Below, in pieces: positions 57,304 to 64,000 of a stretch of 64,000 nt of DNA. The notes beneath the pieces are model-generated. The model worked only from the letters and a program-made list of their open reading frames with translations. It did not search any database and had not been told where the DNA came from. Origin of the DNA: Solirubrobacterales bacterium (GTDB lineage Bacteria; Actinomycetota; Thermoleophilia; Solirubrobacterales; 70-9); assembly GCA_020438355.1 (NCBI GenBank), contig JAGQUT010000001.1, forward strand, positions 1-64,000, written 5' to 3'. Within the stretch, counting starts at the first letter, position 1, and every line of letters begins with the position of its first letter. The position numbers were made by a program, and so were the translations under genes.

Positions 57304-57930
57304 GTGTCCATGGAAGGAACGGGAGCCAGGAAGATCACCAGCCTTGATCCGGGAGATGCCGCCGAGATCGAGCAGGATGTAGATGAGATCCTCGGCTCGA
57401 TCCCTGACCATGTCTGGAACGGGCGCAGCTTGCCGGTCCCCGTCGAGGAAATCGCCCGCGAGGTCTACGGACTCCGCATCTGCGTCGTCAGCCATGACCA
57501 AATGAGGGAAGTGGTCGCTGACAGCCTTTGTGACGGAACGGTGTCGGGTCTTCTGCTGACCGGCATCGGCGAGATATGGATCAACGAAGACGAACTCCAG
57601 GATCCTCAATGGGGCGCCCAGCGCGGGCGGTTTACCGCAGGCCACGAGTTGGGTCACTTCGTGATGCATCAGAAGTCCCGGCCTGCGATTTACTGCCGAA
57701 GTTCCGAGGCGGGAGAGAGTCTTGACACCGAGCCGACCCCGCGCACCGTGCCGGAGGTGGAAGCCAATACCTTTTCGGCCGCGCTGCTCTTGCCAGCCCC
57801 GTTGATCAGGGCGGAACTCGACGTGCAGGGACAAAGCGACGAGGAAAGCATCAGCATCCTGATGGCCCGTTTCGGTGCATCGCGGAAAGCCGTGTCCCGG
57901 CGGGTCAGAACGCTAAGGGAGATCACCTGA
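57304..57930 (+). CDS. ImmA/IrrE family metallopeptidase
   Basis: A 208-residue zinc protease of the ImmA/IrrE (DUF955) family. The zinc motif HELGH is at 114-118, preceded by RGRFTAG, and the third ligand region is EVEANTFSAALLLP near 151-164. The C-terminal part (DEESISILMARFGASRKAVSRRVRTL) is the usual helical end with a HTH-like look. ImmA cleaves the phage repressor ImmR and IrrE cleaves DdrO after stress; a similar job on the product of the preceding gene is inferred. GTG start with an internal ATG two codons later. Confidence 0.92.
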   Translation: MSMEGTGARKITSLDPGDAAEIEQDVDEILGSIPDHVWNGRSLPVPVEEIAREVYGLRICVVSHDQMREVVADSLCDGTVSGLLLTGIGEIWINEDELQDPQWGAQRGRFTAGHELGHFVMHQKSRPAIYCRSSEAGESLDTEPTPRTVPEVEANTFSAALLLPAPLIRAELDVQGQSDEESISILMARFGASRKAVSRRVRTLREIT

Positions 57931-57933
57931 CCT

Positions 57934-57958
57934 CACCCTCACTCGACTGAGTTGGGTG
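57934..57958. terminator. Hairpin CACCC/GGGTG between convergent genes
   Basis: CACCC pairs with GGGTG around an inner ACTC/GAGT stem; it separates the ImmA-type gene from the convergent helicase gene. No T-tract. Confidence 0.45.
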
Positions 57959-57971
57959 TCTTGCTGCTTCG

Positions 57972-60101
57972 TCAGTCGAGCGTTCCCGCGAGGCGGGCGG
58001 CGAGGGAGGAGTAGCGGCGGCCGGCTTCGTCTTTTCTGACGCCGGTCTCGAGAGCGGGGCGGTCGCCGACCATGACGCACATCTGGCGGGCCCGGGTGAT
58101 CGCCGTATAGATCAGCGGACGCGAAAGCATCCCGGCGTGTGAGCGGTGGCAGACGAAGATCACGACGGGTATCTCGCAGCCCTGTGACTTGTGGACAGAG
58201 ATCGCGTAGGCCAGCTTGAGGTCGCTTGTTTCCGAGTAAGGCAACTCGACGGACTGTCCGTCGTCGGTTTCCAGCACAACCATCTCCTCGTCGGGGTCAT
58301 CCTCGACCAGAAAGCAGATCGTGCCGTTCATCAAGCCGAACTCATAGGCATTCCTGGTCTGGATCAACCTGTCGCCGATCCGGAATCGGTCAGCTACCGC
58401 CTTCCGGCCGTCAGGATTCAGACGCTGCTGCAGCTCCCGGTTGAGCACGTCGATCCCGGTTTCACCCCGGTAGATCGGAGCGAGCACCTGGGCATCCCGG
58501 ATCGGATCGAGCCCGAGACCGGCCCCGACTCTTTCGCCGACCATCTCGACCACTGCGCTTCGGACCCGCTCCGGCGTCACCCGTTCGAGGAAGTGGAAAT
58601 CCTGGACCTGATCGGGGCCGGGGGAAAGGTGAGGCGGTCGACCCTGATTGATCTCATGGGCGGCCGTGGTGATCATCGACCTGGCCGCCTGACGGAAGAT
58701 GTGGGTGAGGCGGGTGACTGGCACCGTGCCGGACTCGATCAGGTCTGCGAACGGCTTGCCCGCACCTACCGGAGGGAGCTGGTCGGCATCGCCGACGAAC
58801 ACCACGTGGGTGTCCTGCCCGATCCCGTTCAGCAGTACATCCGCCATGTGGAGGTTGATCATCGAGGCCTCATCGACAACCAGCAGGCCGACGGGCAGCG
58901 GATGGCCGGGCTTGTAGGTCGGCTCCGATCCGGGACGCCACTCGAGGATCCGGTGAATGGTCATCGCCTCGGCACCCGTCGCGTCGGAGAGGCGTCTCGC
59001 TGCCCGCCCGGTCGGTGCGCAAAGCCCGACCCGCACTCCCGCGGCCTTCGCCTCTCTGACGATCTCCCTGGTGCAGACCGTTTTGCCGACACCGGGACCA
59101 CCGGTGACAACTGAAAGCCTTGACCTGAAAGCCCCCAGTACCGCCTGCCACTGCTCAGCGGTCAGCTCGGTACCCGTCTCCTGACCGGGTTCATGTTCGA
59201 GAACCGGCTCGGCTTCGGCCCGCTCCCGTAGCTCGGTGGCCAGCCAGCACTCACGATCGAGGGTGCTCTGCCGATACACCCGATCGCCTTCGGTGATCAG
59301 GCCTTGCGCGGACGTCAGGACCTCGGTTTCGGGGCGATACCCGAGCAGCTTCGCTGCCTGGTTCGTCAACTCGTTGACCGGCAGGTGGGTGTGCCCGCGC
59401 CGTTCGGCCTCCCCGATCAGATACCAGGCCGCTGCCTGCGCGCGACGATCCGACTCGGGAGGGAACCCGGCAGCTATCGCGATCGTGTCGGCTCTTGCGA
59501 ATCCGACCCCGTCGATCTCGGTCAGGCTGTAAGGGTCCTCCCGGATCGTCCGCATCGCCCGGTCGCCGAAGCGGGTGTGGATCTTCCCGGCGAGGTGGGC
59601 AAGTCCGTGAGGAGCGAGCTCGACGTGCAGGTCCCTGACTGCCCGCGTCTCGTACCAGCTGTCCAGGGCGGCTTCGCGCTGTTTCGCGCCGAGGCCTGGC
59701 AGCGAGCCGATGATCCCCTCGGGATCAGCCGCGATCTTTTCCAGCACCTCGGGCCCATGAAGGGAACAGAGAGCCTCAGCCCGGATCGGCCCGATGTGTC
59801 TCAGCGAGCTCAGGTAAGCGACCTGGCCGGCCCGGTCGGACGGGTCCATCGGCAGCGCGGAGAAGACCTCGACCTGGGGGCCGTACTTGTGGTGCTCGGT
59901 CCACCTGCCGACCAGCTTGGCCCGCTCCCCCGGCTTCAGGTGGCCGATCGTGCCCGTTGCTATGAACTCGTCCCCGGAGTCTTCCCGGACCTCCACGACA
60001 GCGAAACCACCATCGTCAGCCGACCAGATCACGTGAACGACCTCAACGGCACCGTTGAACGAAGCCTCGCTCTCGAACAGCTTTCCCGCGCCGGAATCCA
60101 C
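57972..60101 (-). CDS. recD2: RecD2-like ATP-dependent DNA helicase
   Basis: A 709-residue SF1B helicase, the normal length for RecD2. N-terminal OB-like part (about 12-80), a helix-hairpin-helix region (about 95-215, with HIGPIRAEAL, SLPGLGAKQRE and EIDGVGFARAD), then the motor: Walker A VVTGGPGVGKT at 331-341, motif II LLVVDEASMI, VFVGDADQLPPVGAG, and the C-terminal UvrD_C_2 block AYAISVHKSQG and YTAITRARQM. It unwinds DNA 5' to 3' in repair, without RecBC. The frame is open far upstream and covers the PadR gene; the GTG at 60,101 is chosen by family length and by CATACT 6 nt away. Confidence 0.9.
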   Translation of the reverse strand: MDSGAGKLFESEASFNGAVEVVHVIWSADDGGFAVVEVREDSGDEFIATGTIGHLKPGERAKLVGRWTEHHKYGPQVEVFSALPMDPSDRAGQVAYLSSLRHIGPIRAEALCSLHGPEVLEKIAADPEGIIGSLPGLGAKQREAALDSWYETRAVRDLHVELAPHGLAHLAGKIHTRFGDRAMRTIREDPYSLTEIDGVGFARADTIAIAAGFPPESDRRAQAAAWYLIGEAERRGHTHLPVNELTNQAAKLLGYRPETEVLTSAQGLITEGDRVYRQSTLDRECWLATELRERAEAEPVLEHEPGQETGTELTAEQWQAVLGAFRSRLSVVTGGPGVGKTVCTREIVREAKAAGVRVGLCAPTGRAARRLSDATGAEAMTIHRILEWRPGSEPTYKPGHPLPVGLLVVDEASMINLHMADVLLNGIGQDTHVVFVGDADQLPPVGAGKPFADLIESGTVPVTRLTHIFRQAARSMITTAAHEINQGRPPHLSPGPDQVQDFHFLERVTPERVRSAVVEMVGERVGAGLGLDPIRDAQVLAPIYRGETGIDVLNRELQQRLNPDGRKAVADRFRIGDRLIQTRNAYEFGLMNGTICFLVEDDPDEEMVVLETDDGQSVELPYSETSDLKLAYAISVHKSQGCEIPVVIFVCHRSHAGMLSRPLIYTAITRARQMCVMVGDRPALETGVRKDEAGRRYSSLAARLAGTLD

Positions 60102-60105
60102 CCGC

Positions 60106-60133
60106 AGAGTATGCGTAGCGCGCCGGATAGACT
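60106..60133. promoter_or_regulatory. Overlapping divergent promoters of recD2 and padR
   Basis: Plus strand: TAGACT (60,128-60,133) ends 8 nt before the padR ATG. Minus strand: CATACT (60,113-60,108), or TACTCT shifted by two, lies 4-6 nt before the recD2 GTG. The two -10s are only 15 bp apart, so polymerase can hardly use both at once. Confidence 0.4.
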
Positions 60134-60141
60134 CGCGTCTC

Positions 60142-60594
60142 ATGGCCGAGCCGTCCAAGCCGCTTGGAGATGCGGTCGCGGAAGCGACCGAAGCCGCGAG
60201 CCTGCCCAAGGCCAGCGGCAGAAAGAAGACCGGCAAGCCCCAGGACGTCTTCGGCGGCGAGATGCGGCGCCGGGATCTCTTGCCGCTCCTGATCTTCCAT
60301 CTGATCCGCGAAGAACCTTCGTATGGGAACCAGCTGATCGATGCGATCGAGACCCTCACCCAGGGTGTCATCTCGGTCAATCCCAACACGATGTACCCCC
60401 TTTTGAGGGACCTCGAAGGTAAAGGGCTGATCGAGGGAAGCTGGGAGCATCCGGACAAGAGGACCCGTCGCTTCTACTCGATTACCCCTGAGGGTGAGGA
60501 GGCCTACGGGGAGCTTCTGACCGAGATCGAACCGTTCCTTGACTCGGTGATCCGGTCGGTGACGATGATCAAGGCAGAGGTTTACGGGTCCTAA
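60142..60594 (+). CDS. PadR family transcriptional regulator
   Basis: A 150-residue PadR protein. An Ala/Lys-rich tail (1-40) precedes the winged helix: [29 protein letters not shown] (in part), [18 protein letters not shown], and [18 protein letters not shown] as wing and dimer helix. PadR proteins repress transporters or stress genes and respond to small aromatic or hydrophobic compounds. No obvious target is adjacent other than recD2 across the shared promoter and the cold-shock gene downstream. Confidence 0.93.
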   Translation: MAEPSKPLGDAVAEATEAASLPKASGRKKTGKPQDVFGGEMRRRDLLPLLIFHLIREEPSYGNQLIDAIETLTQGVISVNPNTMYPLLRDLEGKGLIEGSWEHPDKRTRRFYSITPEGEEAYGELLTEIEPFLDSVIRSVTMIKAEVYGS

Positions 60595-60662
60595 CTGGTA
60601 GTTTGCGCGACGTCAGGCCGGGAGGAGAGAACCGGCACCGCATCATGATGTTGGAGGAAGTT

Positions 60663-60866
60663 ATGCCGACTGGGACAGTCAAGTGGTTCAGTGACGAGAA
60701 GGGCTTCGGATTCATCACACCCGATGATGGCTCCAAGGACGTCTTCGTCCACCACAGCGCAATTCAGGCCGACGGGTTTCGCACCCTGGCCGAGGGCGCC
60801 AAGGTGAGCTACGAATCCGAAGAGGGGCCGAAGGGTCCCGCTGCCGCTTCCGTCGAGACCATCTGA
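60663..60866 (+). CDS. Cold-shock domain protein
   Basis: A 67-residue CspA-like RNA chaperone. Both RNA-binding motifs are present: KGFGFIT (RNP1) and VFVHHSAI (RNP2). The ATG follows GGAGGAAG at 5 nt, one of the strongest ribosome sites in the window; an earlier open stretch is 5' leader, about 60 nt of which may fold as in other csp mRNAs. It is followed by a strong terminator. Confidence 0.97.
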   Translation: MPTGTVKWFSDEKGFGFITPDDGSKDVFVHHSAIQADGFRTLAEGAKVSYESEEGPKGPAAASVETI

Positions 60867-60888
60867 ACCCGGTCTCGGAAGAAGTATG

Positions 60889-60919
60889 AAACGGCCGCCC
60901 CAGGGCGGCCGTTTTCGTT
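60889..60919 (+). terminator. Strong intrinsic terminator after the cold-shock gene
   Basis: AAACGGCCGCCC/GGGCGGCCGTTT, 12 complementary bases with a short CA centre, then TTCGTTT. Confidence 0.85.
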
Positions 60920-60942
60920 TCGGGACGGATTGGCTGCTGCCC

Positions 60943-60971
60943 TTGAGCGAGCCGCCCGTCAGGAGTAACTT
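60943..60971 (+). promoter_or_regulatory. Complete leaderless promoter of the cyclopropane synthase gene
   Basis: TTGAGC (-35), 17 bp, TAACTT (-10), then 8 nt to the ATG at 60,980. This is the best-formed example of the leaderless pattern in the window. Confidence 0.65.
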
Positions 60972-60979
60972 GAACTGGC

Positions 60980-62308
60980 ATGTACAGCACGGGTGGTGTC
61001 TCCGATCGTTTTGTTCCCCTCTGGTCAAGGGTCGAGGAAAGACTGGGAGGGCCCCTGCCGGCGGCGCTCCGCTTCTGGGACGGCAGCGAGATCGGTCCCG
61101 GTGAAGAAGGCTCCTGTCCCGACGTCATCGTGCTCCGGAACAAACGGGCGATGACCTACGTTGTCACCCGGCCCGATCAGCTCGGGGTTGCCCGGGCCTT
61201 CGTCTCGGGTGATCTCGTGCTCGAGGGAAGCATTGAGAGGGTCATGGCGGCCGGTGCCAGCCTTTACGGCTTCGACTTCACCCTGCAGGACAAAGTCGAG
61301 GCAGTGAAGCTCGCGGCCGGGCTCGGCGCGATCCGGGTACCGCCCCCAAAGCCCCCCGAAGCCGAAGCGAAACCGAAAGGCCGACTCCATTCGCTGCGTC
61401 GTGACAGCGAGTCGATTCAGCACCATTACGACGTCTCGAATGACTTCTACCGTTTGATCCTCGGACCAACCATGGTCTACTCATGCGCTTACTTCGAATC
61501 GCCCGAGGACAGTCTGGAGGAAGCCCAGACCAGAAAGCTCGATGTCGTCTGCCAGAAGCTCCAGCTCGAACCGGGGGAGCGCCTGCTGGACATCGGTTGC
61601 GGCTGGGGGTCGATGGCGATGCATGCGGCCGCGAACTACGGGGTCGATGTGGTGGGGGTGACTCTCTCCATCGCACAGGCCGAAATGGCCAGGCAGAGGG
61701 TGGCCGAGGCGGGCCTGGAAGACAGGATCGAGATCAGGATCCAGGACTACCGTGAGGTTCCCGACGGGCCCTTCGACAAGATCTGCTCGATAGGGATGTT
61801 CGAGCACACCGGCTCCGACATCGACACCTACTTCGAAGAGACTGCCCGGCTCGGCAAGCCCGGTGGCCTCGCCCTCCACCACGGGATCTGCCGTCAGCAC
61901 AGTGATGAGGAGTCACCGAATACCTTCATCACCCACTATGTGTTCCCGGACGGGCTGCTTCACCGGGCGGCCAGGGTGATCGCCGGACTCGAGCGCTCCG
62001 GCCAGGAACTGAGGGACGTCGAGAATCTGCGTGAGCACTACGCCCTGACCCTGCGCCACTGGGTCCAAAATCTTGCCGACAACCAGGAGGCGGCGATCGC
62101 GGAAGTGGGCGAGGAACGCGAAAGGGTCTGGAGGCTTTACATGACGGCCAGTTTCCTCGCCTTCGAAAGAGGAGACATCGGCGTGAACCAGATCCTCGGC
62201 GTCATTCCGGAGCCTGGAAACGTCTCGCTCTACAGGCCGTCACCAGGGTTGCCCCTGGCCCGACGGTCTTACGTGCGCGAGGAGGTCTCAGCCGATCAGG
62301 TCGGGTAG
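60980..62308 (+). CDS. cfa: Cyclopropane-fatty-acyl-phospholipid synthase family methyltransferase
   Basis: A 442-residue enzyme of the CFA/mycolic-acid cyclopropane synthase family, which adds a methylene (or methyl) from SAM to double bonds in membrane lipid chains. N-terminal lipid-binding part (about 1-130), then HHYDVSNDFYRLILGPTMVYSCAYF (in part), SAM motif LLDIGCGWGSMAMHA, and VGVTLSIAQ; the C-terminal DYREVPDGPFDKICSIGMFEHTG (in part) is also typical. It acts at the inner face of the membrane. Its last 21 nt overlap the convergent GGDEF-EAL gene. Confidence 0.93.
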   Translation: MYSTGGVSDRFVPLWSRVEERLGGPLPAALRFWDGSEIGPGEEGSCPDVIVLRNKRAMTYVVTRPDQLGVARAFVSGDLVLEGSIERVMAAGASLYGFDFTLQDKVEAVKLAAGLGAIRVPPPKPPEAEAKPKGRLHSLRRDSESIQHHYDVSNDFYRLILGPTMVYSCAYFESPEDSLEEAQTRKLDVVCQKLQLEPGERLLDIGCGWGSMAMHAAANYGVDVVGVTLSIAQAEMARQRVAEAGLEDRIEIRIQDYREVPDGPFDKICSIGMFEHTGSDIDTYFEETARLGKPGGLALHHGICRQHSDEESPNTFITHYVFPDGLLHRAARVIAGLERSGQELRDVENLREHYALTLRHWVQNLADNQEAAIAEVGEERERVWRLYMTASFLAFERGDIGVNQILGVIPEPGNVSLYRPSPGLPLARRSYVREEVSADQVG

Positions 62309-64000
62309 CCCCGACCCTTTGACGAAATCGGTTGCCTGATCGACATCCAGCGGAGGTGCGATCAGGAAGCCCTGGGCCATGTCGCAGCCCAGGTCACGGA
62401 CCATCTGGAGCTGGGCTTCCGTAGCCACCGCCTCGGCCACCACACTGAGGGAAAGCGCCCGGCCGATCTGGGTTATCGCGTCGGCAATCGCCGAGTTGCC
62501 CGGATCGCCCCGTCCGAGCCCCTCGATGAAGGCCCGGTCGATCTTGATCATGTCGAGCGGAAATTCGCTCAGGTAGCTGAGCGACGAGTAGCCGGTCCCG
62601 AAGTCATCAAGGGCCAGCCTCACACCGAACTCGTGGATCTCCCGAAGCACGTCGTCGATCACCGAGCTGCCGGCCAGCAGCACATTCTCGGTGATCTCGA
62701 TCGCGAGGTTCTCCGGTCGGGTGTCATTGAGGACGAGCAACTCCGCGATCTCGGCCGCCAGTTCCGGCTTTCGAATCTGCCTCGAGGAAGCATTGACCGA
62801 AACGGTGATCCTGTCTTCCTGTTCAAGGCCTTCGTTCCATTCCCTGACCTGGCGGATGGCTTCGGCCATGATCCAGCTGTCGATCCTCGAGATCAGGTCG
62901 CTCTCTTCGGCGATCGGGATGAAGAGTTCAGGCTGAAGAGTTCCTTCCCGGGGATGCTCCCATCGGGTCAGTGCCTCGAACCCGGCCAGCTTGCCGTCGC
63001 GCAGGCTGATTATCGGCTGATAAACCGCCCTCAGTTCCTCGTTCTCGATTGCGCTGTGCAGCTGGCGTTCCACATCGAGCCGACGAAGGACCCGGTCCCT
63101 GATCGGCTTTCCGAAGGACTCCACCCGGGCGCGACCGGACTCCTTTGCCAGATACATCGCCGCATCTGCGTCCCGGATCAGGTCCTCAGCCGACTTGGGC
63201 TCTTCCCGGCCTGGCTGATACGTGGCAACACCGATGCTGGCGGTGACGAAACGCTCGGTTCCGGCGACCGGAATCGGTTCGGCGATGCTCTCCAGCATCC
63301 GCAGGCCGACCTCCTGGGCCTCCTCCACGGACTTGATCGAGGCGAGGACGATGCCGAACTCGTCTCCGCCGAAGCGGGCAACGGTATCTCCGCGCCGCAC
63401 GCTGGCCGAAAGCCTCGGGGCGATCTCGCGGAGCAGTTCGTCGCCGGCATGGTGGCCGATGCCGTCGTTGATCAGTTTGAAGTGATCGATGTCGAGGAAC
63501 AGGAGACCCACGATCCCTTCCCTCGAGCCGGCTTCGTCGATGGCTTCAGCCAGCCTCCGGGTGAAGAGCTGACGATTGGGAAGGTCGGTGAGCGGATCGT
63601 GGTTCAGTCGGTGCTCGAGAGACTGGTCGGTGCGGCTGCGCTCGATCGAGTTGCCGAGAACATTCGCGGCTGCCCGGAGGAAGTTCCCGTCCTGTTCAGA
63701 GAACGCACTGATGCGGTCGGAGTGGACGATGATCATCCCGAACTGGTCGACGGCCCCCATGATCGGAGCGATCATCGAACTGCGGACGGGATCAGGGAGA
63801 AAAGGCGTGAATCGGGCGAGCCGCGGATCGTCCTGCCAGGAGGGGAGGAGAACCACGTCCCCCTGGGCCAGGTGACTGTCCGGGTACTGCTCCGGGTCAT
63901 ATGGAAGCTCGTTCGACCAGCCGAGGTTGGCGGATCGGTGATGAAGGTGGAGCCGCTCGTAGTCTTCCTGCTCCCAGATCGATGCTTCGATGACGCCATC
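62288..64000 (-). CDS. GAF-GGDEF-EAL cyclic-di-GMP protein (5' end outside window)
   Basis: At least 570 residues; the frame is still open at the window edge, so the start is missing. Order: part of a GAF domain (ending near FLRAAANVLGNSIERS), a diguanylate cyclase domain with LPNRQLFTRR and ARFGGDEFGIV, with an RxxD inhibition site five residues before GGDEF, and an EAL domain with GFEALTRWEHP, EITENVLL, LDDFGTGYSSLSYL and KIDRAFI. The loop usually EGVET reads EAVAT, so one conserved Glu is missing. It could make, break or only sense c-di-GMP. Confidence 0.95.
   Translation of the reverse strand, partial: DGVIEASIWEQEDYERLHLHHRSANLGWSNELPYDPEQYPDSHLAQGDVVLLPSWQDDPRLARFTPFLPDPVRSSMIAPIMGAVDQFGMIIVHSDRISAFSEQDGNFLRAAANVLGNSIERSRTDQSLEHRLNHDPLTDLPNRQLFTRRLAEAIDEAGSREGIVGLLFLDIDHFKLINDGIGHHAGDELLREIAPRLSASVRRGDTVARFGGDEFGIVLASIKSVEEAQEVGLRMLESIAEPIPVAGTERFVTASIGVATYQPGREEPKSAEDLIRDADAAMYLAKESGRARVESFGKPIRDRVLRRLDVERQLHSAIENEELRAVYQPIISLRDGKLAGFEALTRWEHPREGTLQPELFIPIAEESDLISRIDSWIMAEAIRQVREWNEGLEQEDRITVSVNASSRQIRKPELAAEIAELLVLNDTRPENLAIEITENVLLAGSSVIDDVLREIHEFGVRLALDDFGTGYSSLSYLSEFPLDMIKIDRAFIEGLGRGDPGNSAIADAITQIGRALSLSVVAEAVATEAQLQMVRDLGCDMAQGFLIAPPLDVDQATDFVKGSGLPDLIG

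Noticed and set aside
60144-60458. N-terminal extension of the RecD2-like helicase across padR
   Set aside because: It is antisense to a well-supported PadR gene, and the 709-residue form has the normal RecD2 length.
1-64000. CRISPR array, prophage, integron or insertion sequence
   Set aside because: I saw no regularly spaced repeats, transposase, integrase or phage structural genes on either strand.

Overview
The window is high-GC DNA from an actinobacterium, most likely class Thermoleophilia (Solirubrobacterales and relatives). This is inferred from gene content: a MotA/TolQ-DUF2149 pair, tandem soluble PQQ-type sugar dehydrogenases, YrbE/Mkl-type lipid ABC genes next to an MMPL protein, an actinobacterial IHF-like protein, an ImmA/IrrE cluster, many lipoproteins and many GTG/TTG starts. 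I see no tRNA, rRNA, CRISPR array, IS element or prophage. Base composition looks even, so this reads as ordinary chromosome with dense short operons.

Layout. 1-4.9 kb: SRPBCC/DUF899/phosphoesterase operon, a FUSC-type membrane protein, and a TetR regulator divergent from an alpha/beta hydrolase and a thioesterase, with two copies of a 15-bp palindrome between them. 4.9-8.5 kb: cobalamin-dependent methionine synthase. 9-12.1 kb: a divergon joining a FhuF-like [2Fe-2S] protein and a secreted protein to a MotA/TolQ-type channel and DUF2149. 12.3-17.1 kb: aldehyde dehydrogenase, two sugar dehydrogenases, a lipoprotein. 17.2-23.6 kb: six-gene lipid-transport-like operon (two YrbE/MlaE permeases, an ATPase with an acidic N-terminal extension, MMPL, membrane thioredoxin-like protein, membrane protein) without an MCE gene. 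23.6-32.6 kb: IHF-like protein, orphan ligand-binding lipoprotein, alpha-oxoamine synthase, MarR plus DrrAB-type exporter, GNAT-type acyltransferase, AlkA-type glycosylase. 32.6-36.8 kb: NMT1/THI5-type importer, TauE exporter, Rrf2 regulator. 36.9-42.9 kb: PhoX-like protein, lipoprotein nuclease, DUF167, CoxE/MoxR pair, PPK2. 42.9-49.2 kb: ArsA-type ATPase, cation exchanger, methyltransferase, Bcp, arginase-fold protein and small conserved genes. 49.4-54.3 kb: acyl-CoA dehydrogenase, a repeat-rich intergenic region, MacB/FtsX-type ABC system. 54.4-64 kb: FAD oxidoreductase, a sigma factor/HTH-like/ImmA protease triad, RecD2-like helicase, PadR, cold-shock protein, cyclopropane synthase and a GGDEF-EAL protein cut by the window edge.

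Two themes cut across regions. First, about twenty genes have a TAnnnT -10 hexamer ending only 6-9 nt before the start codon, which implies leaderless mRNAs; I used this to choose several starts (metH, the DUF1697 gene, recD2, the cytochrome-type and ABC genes noted below). Second, most convergent gene pairs with space between them carry a long hairpin.

Best candidates for something new: the sigma factor/HTH-like/ImmA-protease triad at 56.0-57.9 kb; the four-gene FhuF/secreted/ExbB-like/DUF2149 divergon with the same 13-bp element before both transcription units; the MCE-less MlaE-MlaE-MlaF-MMPL operon; and an apparent AUC start codon on the FAD oxidoreductase at 55,888.
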